DNA from: Naegleria lovaniensis
Taxonomy: Eukaryota; Heterolobosea; Eutetramitea; Acrasida; Naegleriidae
Reading direction: 5' to 3'
DNA length: 64,000 bases
Assembly (NCBI RefSeq): GCF_003324165.1
Contig: NW_025407827.1
Location: forward strand, 248,001 to 312,000
Position 1 is the stretch's first letter, and each line of letters opens with the position of its first letter. The notes under the pieces are model-generated. The model was not told where the DNA came from, ran no database searches, and saw nothing but the letters and a program-made list of their open reading frames with translations. The position numbers were made by a program, and so were the translations under genes. Below, in pieces: positions 29,601 through 40,316 of this stretch.

Positions 29601-30534
29601 TGGATCAATAATTTCTGGAATATCCAATTCCTCTTCAGCAATACGAATGGCATTGGTGTTAATTTCCAAAGGTGTGGTATTTACAAAATCTATTTTCTTA
29701 TATTTAAGAGCTTTTGGTTTCAAAGTACTAATTAAAGCACTTAAAGCTTTACCATCTTGCCAACTGTGAGTAAAATCTTTCACAACAAATTCATTTTCAT
29801 AAGGTTTTAATTTTTCTTGAACCCATCTCAGTAATTCTTGTTTTGCACTGTCACCAGCATTGGCTTTGGTTGGTTTTTGTTGTTTTGTTGGAATATTTTG
29901 TTTGACAGGTTCTACAGGTGTGACAGTTACTGTTGCTTGTTCTGTAGTGGTGTCAACTTTGACTGGTTCGACTTCTTTAGGTGTTGGTTTTGGTTGTTCT
30001 GTGATGTGTTCAATACAAGTGTTATGATTCATTATGATTGGAGAATACGTGTAATTATTTGAGAATAAGTGTCATTATTTGAATAAGTTATTTCAAAAGT
30101 ACCACACCAACAAACGTGTCAAACGCGTCAATCTTTCCAATCAAACACTTACCAACTTCCAAAGCAGATTTGTTAATTTGAAATCTCAAAATCAAAGTCC
30201 AAATCAAACCCAATACTTGTCTCTTCTCTCCATTAAATATCTGTTCAGCAGAGAATTGAAGTTTGATTCCCATCGATTCCACTACTTGATTAATCCGATC
30301 AATCACCATATTTAAATTGGCAATTTTGTGAAATTTACTTTGTGGATTCTCATACATTTTACCTAATTTTTCACCACTGATCTCTTGATACAACACAAAG
30401 AGAGGAACACCAGATCCAATTTCAGTGATGAGATTCTCAACTTTCATACTTCTCTTTTTGAGATGAGAATTCATCCATTTTGTGAAGGCACGAGTTTGGG
30501 TTTCCTCCCAATTGGTTTCACTGACTTTTCGCAT
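26616..30534 (-). CDS. Filamin-like actin cross-linker: tandem CH domains and about seven Ig-like repeats (1254 aa, 2 exons)
   Basis: Exon 1 (30534-30153) encodes CH1: EETQTRAFTKWMNSHLKKR and LGLIWTLILRFQI. Exon 2 (29998-26616), after a 154-nt intron, starts with a P/T/V-rich linker, then CH2: LLRWVQEKLKPY, FTHSWQDGKALSALI and a trailing FRDYDNLHPEA. About seven immunoglobulin-like filamin repeats follow, each with a GNGTYxV or GDGTYxV strand and a GxHxIxV-type strand (for example NNGDGTYEVSFIVP and NGTFTVSYRPKRAGVHY). A C-terminal segment lacks an obvious dimerisation repeat. The plan is close to Dictyostelium gelation factor, with a longer linker between the CH domains. It should cross-link cortical F-actin. 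Confidence 0.9.
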
Positions 30535-31097
30535 TGAAAATTATGATTGTGGATGATTTACGAGAGAGATGATGATGATGATTTGGAATTATAATAATTA
30601 TAATAATTATATTACAAAAAGAGTATCACTGTGATGACCAATGGTTGTATTATGTGTTGGTGATGATGAAACAACAGTGTACTCGGAGACAAATACACCA
30701 CAACAATCGATTCCTTGACCAGAGTACTTTAGAGATTTTTTTTGATGATGAAACTCACGAGATGACAGCAGACGTTTGATGTTAGCTTGATTATTTCTTG
30801 AACTCAAAGGACTGAACACTTGTTCACAACTCGAAATAATAAATTGGTCAGTTTTTATATTAATATTATATAATAATTTGGTCAGTTTTTTTATGCGTAA
30901 CACAACAATTATTCCTTCCGAATACATCGTTGCCATGTCATTGAATGAGTTTCATCGGTTGCTCAAACTAATATATGATGACATTTACCGACGCGTTTTT
31001 TTGACACTTGTTCGAGGTTCAGCTTAATCGATTGAGACAGAGATCTTCCCTCACTTTTACAAATTCCCAACCAAAGAAGAAAACGACGAGAAAAAAA
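30535..31097. other. Divergent intergenic region between filamin-like and BTB genes
   Basis: The 560 bp are very AT-rich and probably hold both promoters. A 109-codon minus-strand frame at 30607-30936 has no recognisable features and is not called. A short motif, TTGGTCAGTTTTT, occurs twice, at about 30844 and 30878. Confidence 0.4.
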
Positions 31098-34000
31098 ATG
31101 ATTCACAACGATGAATCCTCCTGCCCCATTGATGAGATATCATCAGTGTCGACGAGTGAGAAGAAGAGAAAGGAGCCTCCAAGAGCATCCAACGGAGTAG
31201 AAAATTCAGAGGCCAATAACAATGACGATTCCGATGATGTCATTATGAGAAAGAAGATGAAATTTGAAAATGAGGTTGTTTTGAATGAAGAGCCTCTGCC
31301 CCAGCCAGTTTCAATCGAAGAGGTATTGAAACAGTGGCATGTAAAGAAAGCCAAGCATGTTTTCTTGGATTTGTTGAAAGAGAACTCCCAAAATGGAGTC
31401 TCTTCCGCCGTATCACACACGGAATTACTTAATGATCTGATCGAGCAAAGAGAGGAAATTGAAAGCGTGTCGTTGTACCTCCTAGAGCAAATGGTTATCA
31501 AATGCCAAGTCCATTCAGTTCAGTTTATTCGTGATTTACTGGAAAAGAATAGGAATGAGGTTACCAAGAAGGCAGACGATAAATACCAGGTGGAGTTGTT
31601 GTTGGGAGACACCCATCGTCCTTCTCACATGAGCGATGGTGACGTTTTGAGTCATTGGCTTAAATTTGTTCTACCAAAAGTAGTTTCCAAGCAGAATGAA
31701 CTGAATTTGGTGGAGACCGTCCATGAAAATTCAGAGCAAATAGACACAAAAAACGAGGAACAACAAGATTTGTATGAAGAGTTTGACAGAGCATCAGGAA
31801 CAGATGTGCTAGCTTTTAATGTTGATGAAGCTTATTTCATGCAGGAGGGTGAAACCTTACAACTTGACGATGAGGAATTGGATGATAATGAAGTTGAGAG
31901 CACCCAAATTGAAGTTGTATCTGAACTGAGTTATACACCAAAAGGAAATTTTCCCATACGTTTCAATAATGAATCCAATAAGTTTGTTTTCACAGAGAAT
32001 GTAATTGATGACGACAAATATCAAGACAGCTGCATTCGTTGCACGTATTTATTTGATGAAATGCTGCCAGATGAAACAGATGCTAAATACATCGAGAGCC
32101 CATTACCCGACCTGAAGAATGCTGAAAATCCATTTGCATGTTTGTTAGAGAAAGTCATGATCATGTTTGAAAGAAATACTACTCCTCAGGACCACCAAAC
32201 TTTTGAAGTTTCCAGATTTCGTTTAGCCACTTCTCTCTTGTTATTGAAATGTATTAATACTGAGCTTGTATACTTGAGAAATAGAACTACTTCTTCTACA
32301 TTTGGCATCATGTGTAGACCTCTTATTCGGATGATCATTGATGTTTTCATTGATGACAGAAAGTGTATTTATTTTCAAATGGACGATGAACAGCAAGCTC
32401 TTATTTTAGGAACAGATGAAGATGTCAAACAAGATATTAAGATTCAATGTGCTGATATTGACCATGGTTCAGAAGAAATGACATTCAGCGAAGAAGAAGA
32501 TGAAAGTGAAGATGATGATGATGAAAAAGTAAACCAGGTGACTCCACCCACCAAGAGCGAGTATATTGAAGATGATATTGAGGAACAGGACTCTACTTGC
32601 TCGTCTGATTATGACTCAGAAGAAATTACAGATTTCAAAAAGTTTGACCATCCAATGTGGTATAATAATATGACCCAGACCAAGTTCATTGAAATTTGTT
32701 CATTTAACAAGAACATCAACCATCCGGTGCCTATAAGTTTGGAATCGACACACGAGTTTCTTTCTTCAGAGTATCTTGAAGACGAGGAAATCATCAAGGA
32801 ACCTTTGGTAGAACAAGAAAGAGGTAAGAGTTTCTATTTTAATTAAGCCTTTGTTGTAAATTCAATGAATGGTTTCAGTGACCTTTTATGTTGAGAATGA
32901 ATACGAAGCTGAAGATATGATTCATAGTGTGGATCATGTATTCGAACCAAGGTAAGTAATGGTCATGTTATTACCAAACCACAGTGACACTTCATTACAC
33001 ACATGGTAGCTTACTTCCATGCCATCAAGCTCCAGAAAGTAATTCATTAGTACCTGACATTCTCCGATTAATGAGACGAGCTGGAGTAAGATCCGAGCAC
33101 GAGGGAGCCGTTATGGAGGGCTTTTTCTCGCTCAAAGAATTTATTTCCAAACATATTGAGTACTTTATTGCAACAAAGACGGATGACACGGTAACCATGG
33201 AAGATGTTTTTCATGCTTCAAAAGATGTTTTTAAAACAGTCTATACTCCTAAATATGTGAATGGATATTCTCGAAACGACCGACCAAAATACGAGGAATG
33301 CGTAATTCCACTCGAGTATTGCACTAAACCAGTACATCCTCCAAAAGAATATGACCTTGTCGAGTTTGAGGACGCGTTACTAAAGGGTTGTTTCGGAGTT
33401 GAGGAACCTGTGGACGATCCTACTCCAATAGCTGTCTATGAAACACACGCCAATAATGGTAAAATGGCAGATTATATTGCTTTCTTTTTGGATGAAATTA
33501 AGGAAAATTCGACAGCCAACTCCAATTTTTGTGATAGTTTTATTCTTTCAACAGACAGAAGGAAGCTTGGAATTTACACACCAATTGTAAAGTCTCGATG
33601 CCCCTCATTGTATAACGAATACTTTGATTCTCCTGAAAAGAGAAAGCAAGGACTCAAGGCTGCCGATCTTTCAGAAGCATATCCAGACATACGCTTACCT
33701 CTTGAATTTGATTTAATTTTTGAATGGATGGAATATGTGTACAGAGGATATCTTCCTGATAGCGAGACTCGAGATGAGCACTACAGATATGACGATTATT
33801 TGAAAGATAGCAAACATCTTAGAACAATAGATATACTTGTTGATCACTTTCCCCTTGAAATTGAAGAAGATGATGATTGGTTCTCATCACAACTTGATAA
33901 CGACAAGGAGTGCAAGCTAGATCGTTTTGACCCCAAAAACACATGCTACACACTGCACACTCTCTATCAAGACGAAGACACGAAGGATTTCAAGCTCTAT

Positions 34001-35020
34001 ATCATCAAAGATGAACGCAAAGTGGAATTCTCCTTGCACAAATATGTTCTAGGTATGTGGTCAACAATTTTCCCTTCTCTGATTTAATTCATGCTTTTAT
34101 TGAACTCTATAGCTTCGAGATCTCAATTTTTCAGAACATTATTCGAAAATCAAGTGGATGAATATGATGCCTCGGAAATTTTTGCAGACGAAAAATCGTT
34201 GAAAAATTTTACATTTTACATTTATCACAACTTTTTAGAGAAGCCAAGCTGTCCTTTTGAGGTTGAACAAGAATGTGAGGAAGACAACATCAGTGACATG
34301 AATGACGAAGATAGTGAAACTTCAGGACACGAAGAAGAAAACACCAACAAGGTTGAAGAAGTGAGTGATATGCCAATCTCTACCACAAATACCTCTTTGT
34401 CGACATCCAGCGACGAAGCTCCATCTGATTTAGAAACATTATATTCATTGGACGATCTTTTTAATTTATATGAAGCAGCTGACTATTTAGGAGAGGAGAA
34501 TCTGTGCCAACTTTGTGAATATTTGATAGGACAACAGACTACCATGGAAAATGCTCTAGAGGTTCTCGAGTTTGCTCTAAACAACTACTCCGTTGAAGCT
34601 TTCAGCGCAGCAGAGTTATTTATCTTGTCTTGTGGAAACCCTTCTTTCATTTCTGAGCATTTTAGTGGAGAAGAACTCAATTACTTCCACACACTACAAG
34701 GCCCTATCTCATTCGAAAACGTTATTCCAAAGTTGGGCTATGTCATGAAAATTGTCGAATCTAATTCATCACAACTGAACGACGTTTACAAAATTCGAAT
34801 GTCACAATTCCACAAACCCAAGCTATTGTGGTTTATTGTGCGAAACATTTCCCAATTTTCAACAGAATCCCTTCAAAAATTGCAGAACATGCAATATTCA
34901 TATATTGTGGAGGAAAGTGAGCTAGAAAGTGACCAAACAAGCCAAAAGACGGCCACTGCCAATTTATTGTCGCTTGTACAGTTTTTGGCAGATCGATACG
35001 GATATTGTTCACAGTTCTAA
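31098..35020 (+). CDS. Tandem BTB-domain protein (1249 aa, 4 exons)
   Basis: Exons are 31098-32823, 32879-32951, 33010-34052 and 34113-35020; all phases agree. The first 575 residues are acidic and S/K-rich with several D/E clusters, suggesting a nuclear scaffold. Two BTB/POZ folds follow. The first (about residues 770-860) reads SFILSTDRRKLGIYTPIVKS and later FDLIFEWMEYVYRGYLPD. In the second, the exon 3/4 junction rebuilds LHKYVLASRSQFFRTLF, a classical BTB signature, and an acidic insert interrupts it before a YEAADYLGEENLCQLCEYLI helix. Tandem BTB proteins often serve as CUL3 adaptors, but no substrate domain is recognised. The start ATG at 31098 lies in an A-rich context. Confidence 0.75.
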
Positions 35021-35899
35021 AGTGAAGCACAAGGCTTTTAATTTACAACTGTCATGTACTTTTAACTTGAAGCCTTAATTAAAAACCTTTGCCATTGATA
35101 AATTCACTTGCTCCTTGTTTACAGACGTCAATACAATCATAAGTGGTCGACGCAGCTCAAGATCGCTTGAATATTGTATTTCACAGAGATCAAAAACATC
35201 TCCTTCCCCAAGACTTGCAAAAGTTTACAGTTAAAGCTGAAGCCATGTGGTTCGTTACAGATTCAAAATGTTGAGTATGATGTGACACCTCTCTCAATTT
35301 GATTGATATAGTAATTAGACTTCAACGGTTAGGTGCAGTGATGAATTGGTCATTGTATAACTTTGGTGACGACTCGTTATCTACTCAACAATTATGTTCA
35401 CCAAATTTTAAACAAGTCACCACTTCTTTTGAATTGTTCATCGGATCTCTTCACATTCAAAGAAGCATCTACAGGTGTCACCAGTTTAAAAGACTCAGGA
35501 CCTCAGGTCAGGTGTATTTGATCAACACTATTTGTTATATTTCGAAACAACCACTGAATCAAAGCTGTAACATGCAAAAGCTGTAGATCCTGTCACAAAT
35601 GTCAAGATCGACATGACATGCCTAACATTCGAAACCACTCGTCAACCTGTTACAATTATTTTCACATGCCAGCTCCGTGATCAATCGATTCTAAAAAAGA
35701 ACTGTCACACAATTTTCTACGCACCCACTTCAATTTGACAAATAAAATTCGCTGAAGGCGTTCCGTTGCGTTATCTCATTTCTGGCTCTGCATTTCCAGG
35801 TCGTCACCACACCCTCGTTTCATTTGGCAAGGCTAATAATAAAATCAAGCCGTTACACGCCCGCTCTTTGCACATATTTGATTGAAAAGTCAAAAAGAA
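35021..35899. other. Intergenic region, no gene recognised
   Basis: About 880 bp with no coding signal. A plus-strand open frame near 35299-35586 starts at a non-ATG codon and has no gene-like composition. No tRNA, repeat or terminal-repeat structure was seen. It may hold a long 5' leader and the promoter of the next gene. Confidence 0.4.
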
Positions 35900-36841
35900 A
35901 TGCCAAAGGAACTCTCTTCAACTCCCTTCTCATCAGCACCCACGACCTCATCGGTTGCTCTGTGTACGAGCACGAACTCATCGAGCAACATCAAACCGTT
36001 GGGTGCTTTTGAGTTTAGACCTTATCAACTCAGCCATCCGACTCCCTACTCTAAGAAGAATGTATCCAACAACAACAACAAGTCGAGCGATGATGTTCGT
36101 AACGTTACTGTTGTAGGCAGCGGCATGAAGGCAACTCACTCAGAAATGATGATGATGAGAATGCATTCTGCTTCCGCCACCGTTCCAACGACTCATGTTG
36201 CAACCACAATGAACACCACTCCACTCTCCGCATCCCCAAAAAGCATTGATACAAACAATGCTGCAGCTTCTACTGTACTTCTTTCCAAACCATCCTCACC
36301 ACCCGATGCTGCTGTTGTAAACTCTAAGCCTTCTTCACCACCAACAAACAACAACAACAGTACCACAACGGAATCTTCACTCACCAATACGGATCGTGTC
36401 GTGAATTCTCCTACCCCAACTACTACTACTACAACAACAACAACAACAAACACAACTGGCTATGCTCCTTCTCCACTCAGCACCAAACACAAACAACATC
36501 ATGCAAGAATCCTCAAACGATCTTGTACCTCCTCTCCAAAGCTTTCTAACGGCACCACCTCGACTTACTTTGCGAGTAGTCCTAGTGCCTCCTCTTCCAA
36601 ATATCCTCTAGGTTTCAACGATGGAGTTTTCAATAACCTTTCATCATCCTTAACAACTACATTTACGACAGGTCTTTATGGAATGCAACAAGATGAAAAC
36701 AGACCACTTTGTAACAACAACTCCTTGTTCATGACGATGGAGAAGAAGCCTCTTCCACCAACCACCACCACAGATACTTCTGCTGCCATGAAGAGTCCTC
36801 AGCCCAAACTTCCCTTTGGAACTTTATCGCTGATGAACTGA
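35900..36841 (+). CDS. Low-complexity S/T/N-rich protein (313 aa), function unknown
   Basis: The frame is open from ATG 35900. Almost all of it is S, T, N, P and A, including a run of ten T residues from an ACN repeat near 36420 and the repeated SSPP. A few ordered islands are visible (GAFEFRPYQLSHPTPYSKK; KLPFGTLSLMN at the end). No domain was recognised. The bias argues for an intrinsically disordered regulatory protein. Codon usage is consistent with its neighbours and frame length is unlikely by chance. Confidence 0.55.
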   Translation: MPKELSSTPFSSAPTTSSVALCTSTNSSSNIKPLGAFEFRPYQLSHPTPYSKKNVSNNNNKSSDDVRNVTVVGSGMKATHSEMMMMRMHSASATVPTTHVATTMNTTPLSASPKSIDTNNAAASTVLLSKPSSPPDAAVVNSKPSSPPTNNNNSTTTESSLTNTDRVVNSPTPTTTTTTTTTTNTTGYAPSPLSTKHKQHHARILKRSCTSSPKLSNGTTSTYFASSPSASSSKYPLGFNDGVFNNLSSSLTTTFTTGLYGMQQDENRPLCNNNSLFMTMEKKPLPPTTTTDTSAAMKSPQPKLPFGTLSLMN

Positions 36842-37120
36842 GAATCATCAGCTCTTGCAGTATTAACGCTTGAATGAAGCCACAATATGTGTAACAATAC
36901 CATCATTCAGTGCACACTCGTAATAGTTACTTCCCTGTGAATATGACCACCTAACCTTTGTTGTTTAGAAAATTGTACATTTCGCCATTCCTGCAATCAT
37001 TTATTTATCATCTACACCATGCTGCTCTGTCATCTTCTTTGATCAATCAACGCCATAATAAACTTTTAACTGCGCTTTCTAACAAAAAATTCAAATAATC
37101 ATCATCAGCCAATCGCCATC

Positions 37121-37291
37121 ATGAGACCTCTGTTCGGACCACTTGTAGACACAAAACTGAGCCGACTGTACACCAAAGGAAATAATCCAGAAGAGAACAA
37201 GAAAAATCTAGAATCCACCCAACAAAAAACATATGCTTTTATATTATTTTGCATTGCTGCGTCATCGATAGGTCTCTTTTTCAGTGAGTGA
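37121..37291 (+). CDS. Small single-pass membrane protein (56 aa)
   Basis: ATG 37121 begins a 57-codon frame, with a proline/leucine-rich start (MRPLFGPLVDTKLSRLY), a charged middle and a C-terminal hydrophobic helix (YAFILFCIAASSIGLFF). The size and layout fit small subunits of mitochondrial respiratory or ATP-synthase complexes, or a tail-anchored peptide, but no specific family is recognised. A possible alternative is the first exon of a longer gene, because its end resembles a 3' splice region (TTTTTCAG). It sits alone between the low-complexity gene and COG3. Confidence 0.45.
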   Translation: MRPLFGPLVDTKLSRLYTKGNNPEENKKNLESTQQKTYAFILFCIAASSIGLFFSE

Positions 37292-37420
37292 TGCTTTTAT
37301 AATTATTTCCGATTGAGTTCTCTAGGAAACCAACAATGAATTGTAAAATGTAAATAATAAAATTGTTGATCGTCCTGATCATCACACAACAAGAAAAACA
37401 ACCCTTTGATAACCAAAAAA

Positions 37421-39736
37421 ATGTCTTCTTCGAGTCAAGCTCAATCTTCAGCCATTTTGAGTATTATTGACGAATGGGAAAAGAGCACAGTTCTGTTAGA
37501 AAACGAGGAAAGATTGTTGGAAATTGTTAGAAACTCAAGAGAAGATACAACTCATGGCACCGAGGATATCGATATTTCCGATGATGAAACTAAAAGTGCT
37601 GATAGAAACGATCATATTGAAGGAGTAGGATTAATTATGTGGGATGGAGATTTTCTGGAACATGATGATGATGACGAACAGATTGATTATCCCTATGAAA
37701 ATTATTTATCAAAATTAAAACATTACCAAGAGCTGAGTCATTCTCTTATTGTAAAGAGCAACAACACATTGGCCATCTCCGATGATTTACAGGAACAGTA
37801 CAACTTGGTTTGCTCAAAAACAAGTCGATTACATCACGATTGTGAAACATTGCTGAAGGAAACAGAGCAGTTGGAAAAGTGTAGTGCAGAATTGGAGAAT
37901 CGACTGAAACATTTTGATGACATGGATTATTTGAATCAACAACTTTCGTCGAGTGGATATCTGGACGTAGGAAGTGATACTTTTATCAAAACTTTAGGCA
38001 AGCTTGAGGAATCTATCAATTTTCTAAGCAACAACTTGGATTACAAGGAGGCAAAAACGTATCTCACCAAGCACAAATATTTACTTTCTAAATCATTGGC
38101 ACATGTTAGAGATCATATCATTTTAAAAATTAAGACCTCAACTGAGAATCTGTACACCAAGCTGAAATCTGTTTCGGCAAGCGATGAGCTTCAAGAATTT
38201 TCGCTTCTTTTTATTGATTTCAAAGTATCCATAGAAAATCTACGGCCCTTAATTAATGAATTAGAGTTGCGAGGCTCAAGACGAGAATCTTCTGTATTTT
38301 TGATGGACTGTTTCGAAGCATATCTGAATCAAAGAGGTATTTTATTGTACATGACTGTTGCAAAGCATGTCACGTTTTTGAAAAGTAATATCATGAAAAC
38401 AGAAGACAAACAAGAAAAAATTGATTTTACTCGATCCGCTTGCGAGTACATGATTCAGATTTGCTCGCAAGAAACACATTTGTTCTATCACTTTTTCCCA
38501 AATTGCAAAGATGAGCGAAGGCTCTCAAACAGATTTTCCAATTTCATGAGCACAGTCACAAACATTTTATACGACACTGTTCGAGAAATGGTGATTAAGG
38601 AAAATCGAATTGATACTTTATGTTTACTGATTGAGGTGCTGAGAAATGACATTCTACAAGAAGGCATCAAAACGAAAAAAACTGTGCCCTATTTTGAAGC
38701 AGTTGTGCATTTGATGGTGCAAGACATTCAAGAACGGTTAATTTATCGTACTTCATTTTTCATTGCCAATGAAGTCACCAAATATCAACCTACACCTGAG
38801 GATTTGGATTATCCAAAAAAGCTTAAATTCTCACCAGAAGAAGGAAATGCTACAGAGAAAACCTCTCGAAAACAACAAGGAATTTATTATACCACTTTGG
38901 GATGGACGTTAAGTCTTCTCAGCAAGCTATTCAAAGTTTTGGACGTGGAAGTATTTGAAGGACTTGCCCAGGAGGCAGTCTCTGCTTGCGCACTCTCATT
39001 CATTGACGCAAGCAAGAAAATCTCAGAGAAAACAGACGTGATGAATGGCTCACTTTTCCTCATTAGCCATCTTTTAACTCTTTTGCATGAATTGAGTTAT
39101 TTTAACGTGAGCTTCACCAAAACAGAGACCAGTCTTGATTTTTCACATCTGTATGAAGGAATTTCTCGATTTTTGAAAGGACAAGCTAGTTTCAGCGTCA
39201 CGAGTTTAATCTTTGATCTCCTCAGTCAGACAAGACCACGACTTGTCGTGAGTAGTTTTGATTCCAAAAAAGACCTCGAGAAACAACTCAAATTAGCATG
39301 TGAAAACTTTATCCTCAACACTGTGAAGCAAGTAGCTGACTCGTGCATGACGTTCATCAAAAAGCACAATATCAACAAAGACACTCAAGAATCCAACGAG
39401 ACCATTATCAAAGAAATTCAAAACATTCGACAAGAAATGAACATTGATCTGAAAACCAAACTCTCCTACGCAAGCGAGTTGATGACTCTCTATTTACGAG
39501 ACGAGAAAACAGCAAACAAACTCTCTGAGCCCATTACTGAACAGCTCATCTCTCTTTATCAACAACTCTTGAACTATCTGAACGAAAACACAACACTGGA
39601 ACAAAATCAAAAAACAGAATTGAGCCAATCACTTCGCTCTTCAGAACAATTTTCGATGCTTGTTCTTGAATGCTTTAGAGGAGCTGCTACTACTGCTCAT
39701 GATACGACTGGCACTGTAGGGCAAACCAATAATTGA
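37421..39736 (+). CDS. COG3: COG3 (Sec34), conserved oligomeric Golgi complex subunit 3 (771 aa)
   Basis: After an acidic N-terminal segment, the Sec34-like domain runs from about residue 85 with YLSKLKHYQELSHSLI, a coiled coil (SRLHHDCETLLKETEQLEKC), and the diagnostic FDDMDYLNQQL, GSDTFIKTLGKLEESINFL and DYKEAKTYLTKHKYLLSKSL. The helical-rod C-terminal half follows. COG3 is a lobe A subunit of the Golgi tethering complex for retrograde vesicles. Length agrees with the family (about 800 residues). ATG 37421 lies in an A-rich context; no introns. Confidence 0.9.
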   Translation: MSSSSQAQSSAILSIIDEWEKSTVLLENEERLLEIVRNSREDTTHGTEDIDISDDETKSADRNDHIEGVGLIMWDGDFLEHDDDDEQIDYPYENYLSKLKHYQELSHSLIVKSNNTLAISDDLQEQYNLVCSKTSRLHHDCETLLKETEQLEKCSAELENRLKHFDDMDYLNQQLSSSGYLDVGSDTFIKTLGKLEESINFLSNNLDYKEAKTYLTKHKYLLSKSLAHVRDHIILKIKTSTENLYTKLKSVSASDELQEFSLLFIDFKVSIENLRPLINELELRGSRRESSVFLMDCFEAYLNQRGILLYMTVAKHVTFLKSNIMKTEDKQEKIDFTRSACEYMIQICSQETHLFYHFFPNCKDERRLSNRFSNFMSTVTNILYDTVREMVIKENRIDTLCLLIEVLRNDILQEGIKTKKTVPYFEAVVHLMVQDIQERLIYRTSFFIANEVTKYQPTPEDLDYPKKLKFSPEEGNATEKTSRKQQGIYYTTLGWTLSLLSKLFKVLDVEVFEGLAQEAVSACALSFIDASKKISEKTDVMNGSLFLISHLLTLLHELSYFNVSFTKTETSLDFSHLYEGISRFLKGQASFSVTSLIFDLLSQTRPRLVVSSFDSKKDLEKQLKLACENFILNTVKQVADSCMTFIKKHNINKDTQESNETIIKEIQNIRQEMNIDLKTKLSYASELMTLYLRDEKTANKLSEPITEQLISLYQQLLNYLNENTTLEQNQKTELSQSLRSSEQFSMLVLECFRGAATTAHDTTGTVGQTNN

Positions 39737-40316
39737 ATGTTTGGCCTTTGACTCACACAACTGTCCGCATGCCTGCCATGAACCGAGAAACTGTGAAATA
39801 TTTTGTAAACAACCAATTAAAACTACCCCTTCCTATAAAAAGTGATACGATCTAGAATTGATAATAATTGCTACTACTAATCATTTTGAGAATTTGTTGT
39901 CCAATTATCAACGACGGTTCGTTTGTACGGGCAATCTGACAAGCCCGAAAATAAAATACAAAAAGGAGCAGAGCCACACCCTGCCACCTGTCAATTCCAT
40001 TCTTCTTCACAATCTATGCGGCAACAGTAGAAGACAACAACAACAGATTCTACCGGATATCCAATCATCACTCTCAACAACAACATCATCCTCACACCCA
40101 CTTTCCATCATCAACCACACATCCCTTCAGTTACTCATTTCCGCGCAAATCATTCATCATAGAATTTAAATTCTATACTTCTTTATTTTGAAAACATTTT
40201 AAAGATCATTTGTGTTCTTTTTGACTCTCGAAAACAACAACAATTATTACTACTATATCATTCAATATCATCCTATAAAAATAAATCATTGATCCTTGAA
40301 ACAACAACAACAACAA
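39737..40316. other. Intergenic region upstream of the kinase-NACHT gene
   Basis: 580 bp with CA/AC-rich simple sequence. A small CGGGC...GCCCG stem near 39938-39957 was noted. No coding signal was found; it probably contains the leader and promoter of the kinase-NACHT gene. Confidence 0.4.

Noticed and set aside
26800-30000. Plus-strand frames across the filamin-like gene (for example 27069-27632)
   Set aside because: They are antisense shadows of the strongly supported filamin repeats.
30607-30936. Minus-strand frame of 109 codons between the filamin-like and BTB genes
   Set aside because: No domain or clear composition signal; it occupies a divergent promoter region. It could be real but cannot be supported.
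35299-35586. Open frame of 95 codons in the gap after the BTB gene
   Set aside because: It starts at a non-ATG codon, has no motif or gene-like composition, and lies in probable leader or spacer DNA.
39935-39960. CGGGC...GCCCG stem considered as a terminator or RNA element
   Set aside because: Five paired bases with a long loop occur often by chance, and no neighbouring signal supports a role.
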